From: Sphagnum compactum
Taxonomy: Eukaryota > Bryophyta > Sphagnopsida > Sphagnales
Length of the DNA: 64,000 nucleotides
NCBI GenBank assembly: GCA_965153455.1
Contig: OZ234499.1
Coordinates: 10,970,271 to 11,034,270 of the forward strand
Direction: 5' to 3'
Shown here: positions 28,451 to 40,065 of the stretch, in pieces
Position numbering within the stretch: position 1 is the first letter of the stretch
Layout: the number at the start of each line of letters is the position of its first letter
Program-made: the position numbers and the translations under genes
Notes under the pieces: generated by a model
What the model was told of the DNA's origin: nothing
Database searches by the model: none
The model's input: only the letters and a program-made list of their open reading frames with translations

Positions 28451-30099
28451 CTCTGCATCATCAACATCAAAATTTACAGGCATTGTTGTAATTGAACTAT
28501 TATTACTTTTTTCCCTCTTCTATTGACTTTGCTCAATTATTTTTTCTACTACTTATTTCATGTTCATATATTGTTTTGTGATTTTTTAATGTTGTAGAAT
28601 GAAACACATGCCTCCTTGCATATGCTTATGGAATAACCTCACTATTAAATTCTCTTGAAATTGGTTTGAACCAAAAATCATCTAGCACTCCTTGTTTCAT
28701 CACTATTCTTTTACTTCTAATTTTTCTCTTATCCTTTTTGCTTGCTTTCACATTCCATTATACTATGTAATCATTTTTGTCCCAATTTTTTTTTTCCACA
28801 ACCAATATTTGTTTTGAATGACTTTCAATTCCTCCAATTCTTCTAGATTCGATAAATGTTATAAAGGTCATAATGGTTGAGGTGCATTCATGGGCATGTC
28901 GAGATGTTGTACGCTAGCAGCAATGCATGGTTTTTTCCATTTCTTTTTGTGTTAATTACTATATTTTAGGAGCATCCTAGAACCTCTTTATTAATTAGTT
29001 CTTTGTCCACATAGTTGGAGGCATAGAATGAGTTGATTTTTCCCATCATCTTGTTATAATTACATATTCTTGACTTTTTGTTAGTTTTGTTTTAACTTCT
29101 TAATTTTTCTTGATGAAATTTAGATTTTTCATCTTCAATCCATTTTATTTCACCATTAATTTGTACTTTAGGTTTTTGAATAGTCCAAGGCAATTCTTTT
29201 GATTGGGAGTTGCTCCAAAGCAAGTTATTTGGTTTTACACATTCCCTAGGATACCTATTCCTTACTTTGCTTTTCTATTTAATGTAAATGATAATGACTG
29301 CTATCATAATTATAATTGGTGTGTTAACATGATGGTACCTTTTGAGTTTATTAATGTTTACCCTTTCCATCTCATCATCATCGATGGTAGTTAATTGCAC
29401 AACATTTTTAAAAAATATTTATTGTATTCTAAATGACCACTTCCATGGTAATCTAAATTTACCTTCCTTGATTTTTGTGGCTTTGGGCATGATTCGTAAC
29501 ATTAACTCCCCTTTTTCCAAACTCTTCAATTGCCCTTTATCATCATGTTTTTCCTAGCTTGCCAATGATTTTCATCCAATTTAATTAGATTTTTCATTCT
29601 TACTTGAATTACTTCATTAATATCATTTTCAAAAACATTTTGAATTCTTTGGGTAGGCACAATAAAGTTTTCAAACATAATGGGTTGAATCCCGTAAACC
29701 AACTCAAAAGGTGTATATTGAGTTATAACCTTATATGTTGTTTGATGTGCCCATAAGGCGATTAACAGTATCACATCCCAATTTGTCTAATTTTATAAAC
29801 TAATTTGGCCAATATTTTTCCTAAAATTTTATTAATCAATTTGGCTTGCCCATTCCTTTCTAGGTAATAAGTAATCAAGTTATGATGTGTAATCATAAAT
29901 TCTTCATTAAGTATTTCAATAGTTCAATTTACAAAATGATTTCCATGTTCACTTAGAAGATGGCTAAGGCATCCAAAGGACCATAATAATGTGTTCATAT
30001 AAGAACTTTGTTGTACATTTGGCCACATTGTCCCAAAGTGTTTTAACTTTTACCCGTTTTGTAATGTAATTTCAGTGACGAAGATAATCAAAACTAGTT

Positions 30100-31205
30100 T
30101 ATGTAGACCAGGTATAGGGTTTTTTTTTGTCACTAAGACAATTACACCATGGTCGTCGACCATGACAATTATAAATGGTTGCCTGGTCAACAAATTATGT
30201 GCTAGAATAACCAAAGTTTGACAATTATCCATCGAAATGATGAAAGTTTGGGCAGTTTTTTTTTTGTCATTTTTTTTCCATTTTTTTTGTTCTTGGTTGT
30301 TTGTCCCGCCTTTGTTTATGTAAGCACCATTGCAAGAATGCATTGAAAATTGATTACATGTAGTTCTTGATTTTATGTAACCATACCTTCCACTGAAGCT
30401 GAATGTGGGAAATTGTTGGCATGTGTATGTGGGGGTTACACAATGAAAGAGTTTGATCTAATAGACACTATAAATTCAAAGGAAATCAGCAAGCCTATTC
30501 ATGAGGTACTATTGGAGGAACAATAGATACAAAGAAAAGCCTCCTTTCTTTTTTACACCATATGACCCATTGACCTTTTTCTTCTTGTGCCAGATAGTTT
30601 TCTAGAAGCATTTCTAACATCAATTGACTCTATTGGATCAGGTGATTTTTTGAGACGACAGATGGAGGAGTTTGGTACAGCTTCGATTGCATTGGCAAAA
30701 GTGGTGTTATCACTTCAACCTTGGAATCAACACAAAAGGTTTGGTCCACATTGTCATCTTGGGCAAATGTTTTGCTTGAATCAATTCAATATGTGTGGTA
30801 TGAGAAAGCAAACAAAAATATTAACATCATAAAACAGTTGGCATTTTTCTGTGTGAGCATGGGATATTTGTGAAATTGCTGACTTGACAAATTTGGAGAA
30901 GTATTAACTATAGTCTAATCTTTATCTAAGCAAAGGAGACTTGATGGTTGAAACTATTACAAGTAGAAGGTGTATCAATTATACTAGGATTGACAACAGA
31001 TAATGACAAGGTCACATTCAATCCAAGCACTCTTTTGTATGGTTGCACATGGACTTTTGGACAGTTTGGAGGATACAAAGGAAAAACAGATATGCCATGC
31101 TTGGTTGAAAAATACATGGATGGGGTAAGATGAAACTTTTCTCTTTGTTAATTCTCATTAAAAAAATAATTTGTCATCATTGGTAGAGTGAAACAACATG
31201 GAGCC
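30100..31205. mobile_element. Insertion in the gypsy integrase carrying the alcohol dehydrogenase fragment
   Basis: Integrase homology stops near 31,205 and resumes near 30,090-30,100, bounding a segment of about 1.1 kb that is not retroelement. It contains the three dehydrogenase exons and about 340 bp to their left without recognised coding. That left part includes an 8-bp inverted repeat around one base (CATGGTCG-T-CGACCATG, 30148-30164). No terminal repeats or clear target duplication could be resolved, so the carrier is unknown (Pack-type DNA transposon, Helitron or plain DNA capture). Confidence 0.6.
30440..31124 (+). pseudogene. Alcohol dehydrogenase-like gene fragment, three exons with introns
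   Basis: Three pieces on the plus strand match the C-terminal half of plant zinc-type alcohol dehydrogenases, in order. Exon A (ends 30505) reads KEFDLIDTINSKEISKPIHE. Exon B (30642-30738) reads ETTDGGVWYSFDCIGKSGV and STLESTQK. Exon C (about 30965-31124) reads VSIILGLTTDNDKVTFNP, then FGGYKGKTDMPCLVEKYMDG before a GTAAGA donor. Introns are kept, so it was copied as DNA, not from mRNA. The N-terminal half and the last exon are absent. Exon B has one extra T in a six-T run (30646-30651) that breaks the frame, and the exon C acceptor is degraded. It lies antisense within the gypsy integrase. Confidence 0.8.
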
Positions 31206-31599
31206 CAAGTTTATATCACAATTATGTGTTGACTACCAATATACCAAGCTACTAGTTTAATTAATCCCATGAAGTCAATACCTCATTTCATGAAAGGTTC
31301 AAAAGCCATAATTAATTTAAATGGACCTTTACCATTTTGCCACATTGGCCCTAAATGTTGGCATACATCACATGTTTGACACATTTCAACAATATCTTTA
31401 AATAAAATAGGCCACCAATAACCGGATGCAATAACTTTCTTGACAACGGTATTACTACCAAAATGTCTTTTAATTGACCCTTCATGCAAATCGACTAATA
31501 ATCTAAAGGTTTCATTTGGTAGGCATTGATATAAAACACTATTTAACCCTAATTTATATAGTTGCCTATCATACAAAGTATATGGCCTTGCCTTTACAA

Positions 31600-32480
31600 C
31601 AATTTGACTTCCTTTTTCTTTAGGTATTTCATCATCAAAATATCCTTTCTTAAGTTATTCAATAATTGGACCATACCATTCAACATTTACCAAAAATAAA
31701 TGGCCATTAGGTAGATGATCTTCTATTTTTATGGTTGGTTTTCCATGATTAATTCTAAATAAATTTGGTACAAAATGAACATGACCCAGTTTATAAACAA
31801 CTTTTAAATCAAGTTCTTGAATAGAAATAAACATCTAGCAATTCAACTTATTATTATGGGTTTATTTACTAGAAGTATAACAATGTTTGATGATTTGCAA
31901 AAAAAATGAAATTGTTACCAAATAGATAATGGTTAAGTTTTTTTTACCACCTGAATCATTGTTAACATTTATGTTTCAGTTGTTGTATAATTCCTTTATG
32001 TAATGTTCATCAATTGACGTATAATTGTCTATCAACATGGTTTTGTTTCGATTTGTTTACTAAATTGGTTCCAAGAGCAAAGTTTGATGCATCTATATGT
32101 ATGTGAAATTATACTTTTCAATTAAATCCAATAAATATAGTAAACATGTCATAGATGTTTTCATCCATTCCAAAGATTTGGCCCAGGGGGGGCATTTAGT
32201 GTAAAGTTTGGGATCTACATGCATCAAACGACCATTTTTAGGGCGGGGTATTAGATAATTGTCCAACCTATTTTTATCACCTTATAATTATTTAATTTTT
32301 TGATATATACATATTAAAGCCACTCTATATTAATTATAATCTATTATTTCAGATTATTACATACCTTATATTATAATTAAATTGATTATTTCAATAAAAT
32401 GTACCTTATTTTCTAATTAATTAACTTTTAATTTTACCCAACAACCAATATATTGCACCCTATATTTTTACTCATGTATT
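31600..32480 (-). pseudogene. Gypsy RNase H remnant
   Basis: The translation DASNFALG at 32,093-32,070 is the start of the retroelement RNase H fold (the D-A-S motif). Downstream, ELDLKVVYKLGHVHFVPNLF and RINHGKP are the typical end of the domain before the integrase. Intervening sequence is broken by stops. Confidence 0.8.
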
Positions 32481-34260
32481 TTTTACTTTTTTTTTACTAG
32501 TGTCCCCCCAAGGAGATTTGGTAAAACATTTGTTGAATTGAAATTTTCATCCTTCTTTATAAATTTGCACATAAGTGTTGCCTTGCTTGCAAAATCTTGA
32601 AAGTAATGTCAATAGAATTCAATTGCAACAAGAAATCTTTTTATTTTTGTGACATTGGTTGGTGTTGGCATTGTAATAATGGCAAAAACAAATTTGAAGG
32701 GCAACCAATAGTCCTTCACTACTAACAATGTTTCAAAAATACACATGAATTCACACAAAATGTAAATTTTTCAGGATTAAGGCTAATGCCATTCATTCAA
32801 CAGTCTTTTAAACATTTTTTCAATTGATTCATGTGATTTCTTTTATCACCACACACACAAAAATCATCAAGGAAAATTTGAATGAATTCATTTAAATATT
32901 TTTTAAAAATCTTAATCAATAATTATTTAACTGTGGCAAAAACATGATATAACCCAAATGGCATGATGTTATTTGCATAAGCACCCCACTTTGAGATGAA
33001 TGTTGTCTTTTCCTTCTTTTTAGATAGTTTAACTTAGTTATATCCACTATATAACCATCCATAATTTAAGAGTACATTTCATGTCCACTGAATTTAATAC
33101 AAAATCCAAAAACGGTAAAGGAAATGGATCCTTATTCATTTGAACATTCAATTTATGATAATCCACACATATATATATGTAATTTACCATTTTTTAGCAC
33201 AATGACTAATGATGATAACCATTCAAAGATTGTTTCAATAGGATAGGTCAACCCAACATCAAGCAATTTGTCAAAATCTTCCTTGACTTTTAATGCATAA
33301 TTTGAATTTATTTTGTATTGTTTTTGTTTAATGGGTTGAACACCATAAGTTTCATTTTATGGTCACATTTTTTCTTGGAATACCTTTCAGGGTGAAAGCA
33401 CATTAAGCCCCCCAAAAATTGTAGTCACAAGTATAATCTTTTTGTAATTAATTCTTTTGGTAATGTGTGGACATCGCGTCTTGGATTATTTTGGTTTGTT
33501 TTAAGTATTTTTGATCAAATTTAAACTTAATCTAATCAATTATTCTTTAAAATCCAATAAACAATGAAAAGCTTGAAGGTATGGAATATATTTGTGACAA
33601 AATAATATTTGTCACAGAATTTGAAAAAACTGCATATATACTTTAAAACTAAAATTGAGTGGAATTCTTGGGTGAATGTTTTTATGGTGTATGACATTGA
33701 TATACATCAATTAAATTTAAGACCATTTTAAAAATTTAAGTTTTTGGATGAAATTTCATTCAAAATTTGTGTTTTGTTTTTCTTTTTTGAGCAATAAATG
33801 CATGATAATATTTTCTTTTTAGGACAAACCACTACCATATCAAAGAGGAAGAGATTTCATAAATGGGCATTGCATTATTTTTGAGTTTTTTTTTGTTTGG
33901 TAATGTTTTATGAACCACAAACAGGGGCCCTATGGCCGCTAAAAAACTATAAATTATATACTCTATGTACATTAATTTTATGCAATCCTTTTCATTTATC
34001 TGTTGGATCAAAATTAATTATGAATCAAAATGAACTTTTAGTTCCAAAATGTTGTCATGCAAATTTTTAAAATTTTTGCTTGTGTTTAAGATAACCAAAG
34101 GAGGCTATCAAAATTTTAGCTTATTGTATAATATGATACTCATTATAAATCACCTTTTTTAGTGAAATGTGGTTCGCCTAAGTGTGCATTCGCCCTTCAG
34201 TTCCTTATAACTCCATGCAAACACATCTTTATAATTCATTAATAATTTTTTGATTTATAC
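32480..34260 (-). pseudogene. Gypsy reverse transcriptase remnant, split by an insertion
   Basis: The lead-in YKDVFAWSYKELKG (about 34,240-34,197) is followed, after the 804-bp insertion, by IPRKKCDHKMKL from 33,390. Further on, LKVKEDFDKLLDVGLTYPIE is the RT finger region. FLDD at 32,874-32,863 is the active-site YxDD box in its F-L-D-D form, followed by the thumb-side NGISLNPEKFTFCV. Frameshifts and stops occur throughout. The identity rests on several motifs in the correct order. Confidence 0.88.
33391..34194. mobile_element. 804-bp TIR element inserted in the gypsy RT
   Basis: The left end is GGTGAAAGCACATTAAGCCC; the reversed right end is GGCGAATGCACACTTAGGCG. It splits a continuous retroelement reading frame exactly between ELKG and IPRK. 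Flanks are TTTCAG on the left and CTTCAG on the right, a 6-bp target duplication with one change. The interior has no open frame of note, so the element is non-autonomous. The terminal repeat is shared with the element at 62,881-63,685. Confidence 0.75.
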
Positions 34261-34589
34261 TTGAAATATAGTAAGTAACCATTAACCATTACATCTTTAG
34301 ATTCACCATCATGCTTCCTAAGTTTAACTTCACTAATTCCATTTTCAATTGTTACAGTCCAACCATCAATGTTTTTAGTTTTAATATAATATCAATAGTT
34401 TAAAAAAATTCCCGACTGATGTTCAAAAAAATACATAACATAATCTCTTATGTTCTAGTTATAGCATACCATGTAATCAATTTCCTTTAAGAAATATAAC
34501 TCCTCAAGTGTTATTTCACCCATAGGCCACAACTTTAACACTGCATTGTATAATAGTTTATCTTCTTGTGAACTATATAATAATCTTTC

Positions 34590-34900
34590 CTCCTAATCAA
34601 ATTCATTATCCAAGTTCCTTGGCCATTGAAATGATGATTTTACATTAACACGTTTGATAATGCTTAATGTGACCATTATGTCCCTTGAAGTAATGATGAG
34701 AATGTTATTACCCCAATTATCATGAGCCTTAGCTTGTTTCACCCATGATCTTCCCAAAAACATAGAATATGCCTCAATTCTAGTTTCCATATTCAACATA
34801 GTAACTAAGATTTTATAACTTAACTTGCCAAGTTGATTTTCAAATTTCAGATCAAACCAATTACCTGCACTTTCCATTGGTCAACCATCCTTACTGCAAA
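34590..34900 (-). pseudogene. Gypsy protease-region remnant
   Basis: A minus-strand frame of about 94 codons contains LSYKILVTMLNMETRIEAYS and MFLGRSWVKQAKAHDNWG. These resemble the C-terminal part of the retropepsin-like domain that precedes RT in plant gypsy elements (the I-LGRxWL-type motif). The catalytic D-S/T-G triad was not located in the sequence upstream of it, so the domain is incomplete or too decayed to see. Confidence 0.65.
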
Positions 34901-35639
34901 TGGAGTGGGTTGAGGCTTCTTCATGGACCCAAGTTTCTTCTTTAAACTCCTTGAAAAAATGTTCACACCAAATCCCCCATCCAATAACACATCTCTCACT
35001 CCAAACTTGTCAATTCAAACTTGAAAAACTAGCATAGCTAGATCAAAATCTTCAATTTTTGCTATGGTGACTTTGTAGAAATTTGCAATTGGTGTTCCTT
35101 GCATTTTAATAATGTATTCTCCATCATCTTTCTTAATTGTGGGCATAACTTTAAAAGTTATCCCAACTTCACTTCTAATTTTAAATTCATCATCAATTTT
35201 TGTAATTTGTCAATATTCTTTATTGAACAACTAACTTTCTTGTTTTTAAAAATTGTTATGTTATCATATCTTTTGTGTTATCATTTCAATTATCTTGTTT
35301 GATTATGTTGGTTTTTCCATGACTGTTGATTTGGTAAAATTAATTAACTTCCCAATCATATTGACTATTCTTGTTAACTTGTCATGTTCCACCAATATCT
35401 TGACATCATTTTTTGACATAACAACTTTTGTTACCATGTTGACTTTCCTTGTATTTTTCTACCATGTTAACTTTTCTTATCAATTTGTTTGCTCTTGTTA
35501 TTTTGACACATCCTATCAATTTACCAACACCTATCGGTTTGATAGCATTTGTTGGCACACCAAAATTCACCAATTTGACATGATTTTCTGGCTAGTTTTT
35601 CTCCACATTCATTTCAACTAACGTGTTACCAATTGATGC

Positions 35640-36900
35640 GCATCTACCACTAACCACTTTATGTGGACAATGATTGGTAACATGGTCGTCACTTTTACAA
35701 ATTTAATAAAATTTATTAAAAAGTTTACATTCTTTTCTATAGTACATTCATTATAACAACTTTGTTAATACACACCCTATTTATATGTGTCAAAATGCAC
35801 TTTCATTTTTTTTCCTTTTGGTTTATGTTGTTGATCTTCTTCATCAAAATCATTTGATTCATCACTATTAGATTTTTGGTGATATCTCACAATGCATTTC
35901 TTTTTTACATGCATTTCTTCTTCTATAATTATTATTGATTTTGCCACTTTTGTTAGAGTTTTTAGTGACATAACAATATATATGAGCCATTTTTACTCTA
36001 GTTTGTTGACATGTTCTAAAAGTTTCTCTAATACAAATATCATTAGGTTGTTGTGGGATACTTGAATCATAGGAATTTGTCATAATAATTCTCTATTGAT
36101 TCGTAATTTTTCTACTTTGCATAGCACAAAATTGCAACTGTTTATCTTTCATTTTTTATTTCATTAAATCTTGATCAAAAAGTTTGTTGCACCTCATCCA
36201 AGTAACAAGTTGCTCCTGGGTGCAATGTTTCATAGTTGGCGAACTAATCCATGGTTCTTCCTTTCAAAGAATACTCGGAGAATACTATAACTTAAATGAT
36301 CATTAGTATCACACATACTTTGGGTAATCATCAAAGGTGTGACACTAGATCATCATTATTTTGATACTTTAGCAACTGATTTAGAATTTGTAATACATTT
36401 CCAACAAGTAAAATCATAAGTGAAACGTTCATTATTGGTACTTGAATTGGTATACACAATATCGATTGCACAATCAAGTAAGCAATATATTCAATTGTAA
36501 ATAATGGTTTTTGAGAAAATAACTTTGACAAATTATGTTCCATCATTATTTTGTTGTTATTATTCTCACCAAGCTCCAATGTTCAATTACCACCTTATTT
36601 TGTCATGCATTCAAAAAAACCAAAAGCAATATTGATGGTAGGTTTCAATGTTCTTAAATTTAGTGCCTCAACCACAAATGGTTTTTCTTCATTTTTTATA
36701 TTTGGTGAACTTGATTGAGTTGATTGTCTTATTCCTTCATTAGGTGGTCAAGTTGGTTTTTCAATCCCTTCATCACTATTTGTGTTGTTAATATTGTAGC
36801 CTCTTTTAATAAAATTTTTCATTAAAAAATTTCAATAAAGGTTTTTAATAAGGGTTTTCATTAAGGGTTTTCATTAACCCTCATAAGGAGAGGTTTTCAA
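35640..36900 (-). pseudogene. Gypsy gag remnant with zinc-knuckle relic
   Basis: Broken minus-strand frames around 36,580-36,330, 36,083-35,868 and 35,971-35,777 are gag-like. The last includes a basic and acidic stretch (KVAKSIIIIEEEMHVKKK, then NSDESNDFDEEDQQHKPKGK). Downstream, near 35,730-35,680, the translation CKSDDHVTNHCPHK matches the last three ligands of a CCHC zinc knuckle. The first cysteine position reads as tyrosine, and a stop lies between them. The product would be the structural protein of the virus-like particle. Confidence 0.7.
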
Positions 36901-39733
36901 TCTTTTGTTTTCTTACCACAACCATTTCCTCCTACTTCTCTCCATCACATTTTTTCATAAGGATTTAATATTAACAATGACAAAAAATTTCTTTTAACAT
37001 TATTTTTTCATTTCCTTTTAATCTCGTTACATAATTTAACTGTAGAAATTTTGTAGCCCATAATAAATCACATGGTAACCATCTTTCTTTTAAAATGTTA
37101 ATATTTGGTTTGGTGAACTCTTTTCTATTAGCGAATATGAATTTCTGATATTACTATTTTCTTGATTGGTAACTATGTTAGACAAACCATTACTAACAAC
37201 CATCTCCTATACATGGTTAATTATATGACTTCAATTATTAGTGTTTTATATTGAATACACCATACTTTTGTACTTCATTGTAATTTTATTATTATTAATT
37301 CTTGTATGTTTTTTGGTAATGTTTAAAATTTATGGACAAAACAGTTCCATATATCATATTTTGGTGTTTTTCTTAGGTATATATAAATAATCCATAAAAG
37401 ACCATCCATGTTTATTATGGTTCCTTAGGGTCCAAATTCTTTAAGGTGTACCAAAATCTTGTCACAATGTCACCCTTTTTTGTCTTTTTTACCTAGTCCT
37501 TTTTTACCATGTAAAGTCACATTTATGGATGATATGATGGAATCTAAAATTCTAATGGTCTAAAATATAATCCTTTTGAAAATTTTGACAATTTTTGACT
37601 CATTAATTTTTATAGGTATCAAAATATATGGTAAAAAAAGAGTGTAGTAAGGACTAGGCCCTTTTCATCATGTGTGGTACACTTTAAAAGATTGTCACCT
37701 CTAACCTTCTATTGCCTTCCATTATTGTTAGGACTTCCTTTAACTATTGTTTTTCTTTCCTAAATATGGTAATCATAATCTACCATCATTCGTTCCATCT
37801 TTCATAAACATTATTATAATAGTCAAAGAACATGATAAACTTGGCCATATCTTGCTCATAATAAAAAACTAGATTGGAACATATAACTAGTTGTTTAACA
37901 CCCAAAATTGTCATTTTATTGAAAAAAAATTTCTTTCTTTTTCAAGTTTGTAAACTCTTAGAATATTTGAGAATCCACAAGGTCGAACAATAAAAAATAC
38001 ATGAAATAGAAAAAATCCTAAATCTACTTCATTTATTTCAACCTTTCTTTCTTCACTTTTCATTTATTTAGAAATATATGGAAAAAATGTTGATTACCTG
38101 AAATTCAATTTAAATTTGCATCTTCTAGTTTCCTTGAATTTTTCCTTTGTTGAAAAATTCACATCCCTAGCACATTGATCGGCAAATGTTAGCAAAACAA
38201 TTTTGGGAGTCTTAATTTAATTCTTTAATCATTATTACATTGTTTTGGGTCCTTGTCCTTATTCATTAGAATGAATACCACATAGACATGTGAACTCAGA
38301 AACATTAGATTCGTACAAAATGTTAATACATTCAAAATGGAAAAAACTAATAAATCAAGGAAATTTTCATCAATTTTCCATTAGAATTCCATAGTACATG
38401 TTTCACATTATTGATTAAAATAAGACATTTAAAGTGTAATCACAAGTTTGTTAGCCAACTATAATAATGATTATCAACAACCCCAATCTTTGTCGAATTT
38501 TTGTTTTTATAATCTAAGAGGCAATTATAACTACCTAATTATTGTCATGTTGATTTGCTTAATTGATTTATCAAGTTTGTGGTTTATTATTCAACATGTC
38601 ATTTTGACTTATCATCTTGTTTTGATGTCATTTTGCTATAGTATGTCAACTTGCCTAATTGTTTTATTATAGTCAGCTTATTAATAAATTGACTTGTTAT
38701 ATCAATTTGTTTAATTAATTTTTTTGTTATTACAATGAAAATTTTCCTAGGCTAGTAATTTCTATCCATAACAAATAAAAGATGTGACACAAATTTTAAT
38801 GAAGAGTGAATATAAATCATCACCTCCCATTTTTGGTGACAGTGGTATTTTCTTTTGAAATAAATGTTAATTCATTATTTTAGGTTGAAATAATTTTTAT
38901 GTTTCAAGGATTAAGGTTAAGGTGGGGTGTGACTTGATATTAATGTTTATTCAAGGCCTACATACTACCTACCTTTGGGCTCCTTCCCTTCATAATTAAA
39001 TATTCTTCACGAAGTTTTCGCATTTTTGTGGAAATTGTTGATTTTGATTCAATTTTAAAACCACCTTGTTTCTTGAATCCCCTCCCCCCCACCCCCAAAT
39101 TTAGGGAATTGGTCAACGTATTAAGTTTTTAAATTTTTGATTGAGCCAATTTTAATGATATTTATTATTAAAGGCGGTTTTCATAGCTTCATTATCAAAA
39201 AAGAATTCAATTTTTTTAATTTTCACAAAATGTACAAAAATTCAAGTTAATTTGGAAACATGTTGGATTTGGAGATCATAACTATGATAACATGGTGTGG
39301 CATGTTTTCCAATTACTTTCCAACCCAACTTGCAAGTTAAAGTAAATTGAAAACACACATTAATGTTAAAAAAACAACAAACTACAAAAGAACATGAAGT
39401 TTTTAAAAAAAAATCAATTTAACCTAAAAGAAAAACATTTAAGAGACATGATTGGACAAACGAAAACACCTTGGGTGGACCAACACCTACATTGGTACCA
39501 CTAAAGGATGAAAGTTATCAACACCTTCAAGGTGGATGAAAAATTTGAGTAGTTAGGTAATGTAGCTTAGGTGTATAGACTAATCTAGATGCCTAATATA
39601 GGTGCATAGACTATCATTAGTGATAACACATAAGATTTTTTCAATTTTTTATTTTTCACTTTTACATTTGCCACCATTGCCTTATTTTTGTTGCATGCTT
39701 GTCATCATTTTGCTTTGTTTTATTGTATGTTTA
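36901..39733. other. AT-rich DNA upstream of the gypsy gag
   Basis: Would contain the 5' leader and left-over LTR of the minus-strand gypsy element, but no matching repeat was found downstream. Apart from the possible foldback at 37,436, no structure was recognised. Confidence 0.4.
37436..37691. mobile_element. Possible MITE or foldback element
   Basis: TTCTTTAAGGTGTACCA on the left is mirrored by GTGGTACACTTTAAAAG on the right. Inner matches are TACCTAGTCCTT against AAGGACTAGGC. The arms are imperfect and the ends are not sharply defined. Non-coding. Confidence 0.35.
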
Positions 39734-40065
39734 GGGCGACTTTAGATGAGGGTCCAAGGTCCAAGGACTACTGAATTCAAGCAATCTTATTGGTTGAAAG
39801 GTTCAAATTGGTCCCAAGGCCTTTAGATGAGGGTCCAAAACCAAAAAGTGGCCAATTGAGACTAAACCTACATGGCACCTGTTTTGGAGGGAAAATCAAT
39901 TAGTTCGGACCAAAAAATAGTGCTAAAAGGAGAGCTCTTGATTTGGAGAACCAAGAATCAAGCTAGGGACCAAGGTACAATCCAACTCAAGGATTCAATT
40001 TGCTTCAAATCAGTCCAAATTGGTTCCTAGGAAATTGGACTTTGGACCCTCGTCTAAAATGGGCC
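39734..40065. mobile_element. Tourist-like MITE flanked by TTA
   Basis: The left terminal sequence is GGGCGACTTTAGATGAGGGT; the reversed right end is GGCCCATTTTAGACGAGGGT, both continuing CCAARGTCCAA. TTA lies on both sides (39731-39733 and 40066-40068), the target duplication of PIF/Harbinger-derived MITEs. An internal copy of the terminal motif (TTTAGATGAGGGTCCAAAAC) lies near 39,823. Length 332 bp, non-coding. A decayed PIF/Harbinger transposase is present elsewhere in this window, but kinship is not shown. Confidence 0.8.

Larger units (their letters stand above)
29290..31576 (-). pseudogene. Gypsy integrase remnant, split by an alcohol dehydrogenase fragment
   Basis: The zinc-binding domain is well kept at 31,576-31,283: HEGSIKRHF, then VIASGYWWPILFKDIV and CQTCDVC. 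The core begins GIDFMGLIKLVAWYIGSQHI (about 31,270-31,215), stops abruptly, and resumes left of the insertion with VKVKTLWDNVAKCTTKFLYE (about 30,060-30,000) and SEHGNHFVN near 29,955. Further on, ALWAHQTTYKVITQYTPFEL (29,757-29,698) and a C-terminal tail near 29,530-29,310 (KEGKFRLPWK, VNINKLKRYHH) complete the gene. The two halves join at about the same residues, so little was lost at the insertion. Confidence 0.9.
29290..36900 (-). mobile_element. Decayed Ty3/gypsy LTR retrotransposon, interrupted twice
   Basis: Reading from 36,900 down to 29,290, the minus strand carries gag, protease, reverse transcriptase, RNase H and integrase in Ty3/gypsy order. Every part contains stop codons or frameshifts, so the element is dead. 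Two foreign segments lie inside it: 33,391-34,194 in the lead-in to RT, and about 30,100-31,205 in the integrase core. Without them the internal region is about 5.7 kb, normal for the group. Long terminal repeats were not identified by eye on either side. Domain positions are given in separate entries. Confidence 0.92.

Noticed and set aside
30587-30832. 81-codon plus-strand open frame
   Set aside because: A different frame of the same segment reads as the alcohol dehydrogenase exon B, which is the better explanation.
35253-35621. 122-codon plus-strand open frame rich in F, I and L
   Set aside because: Antisense shadow of the gypsy gag/protease linker; hydrophobic composition follows from T-rich DNA.
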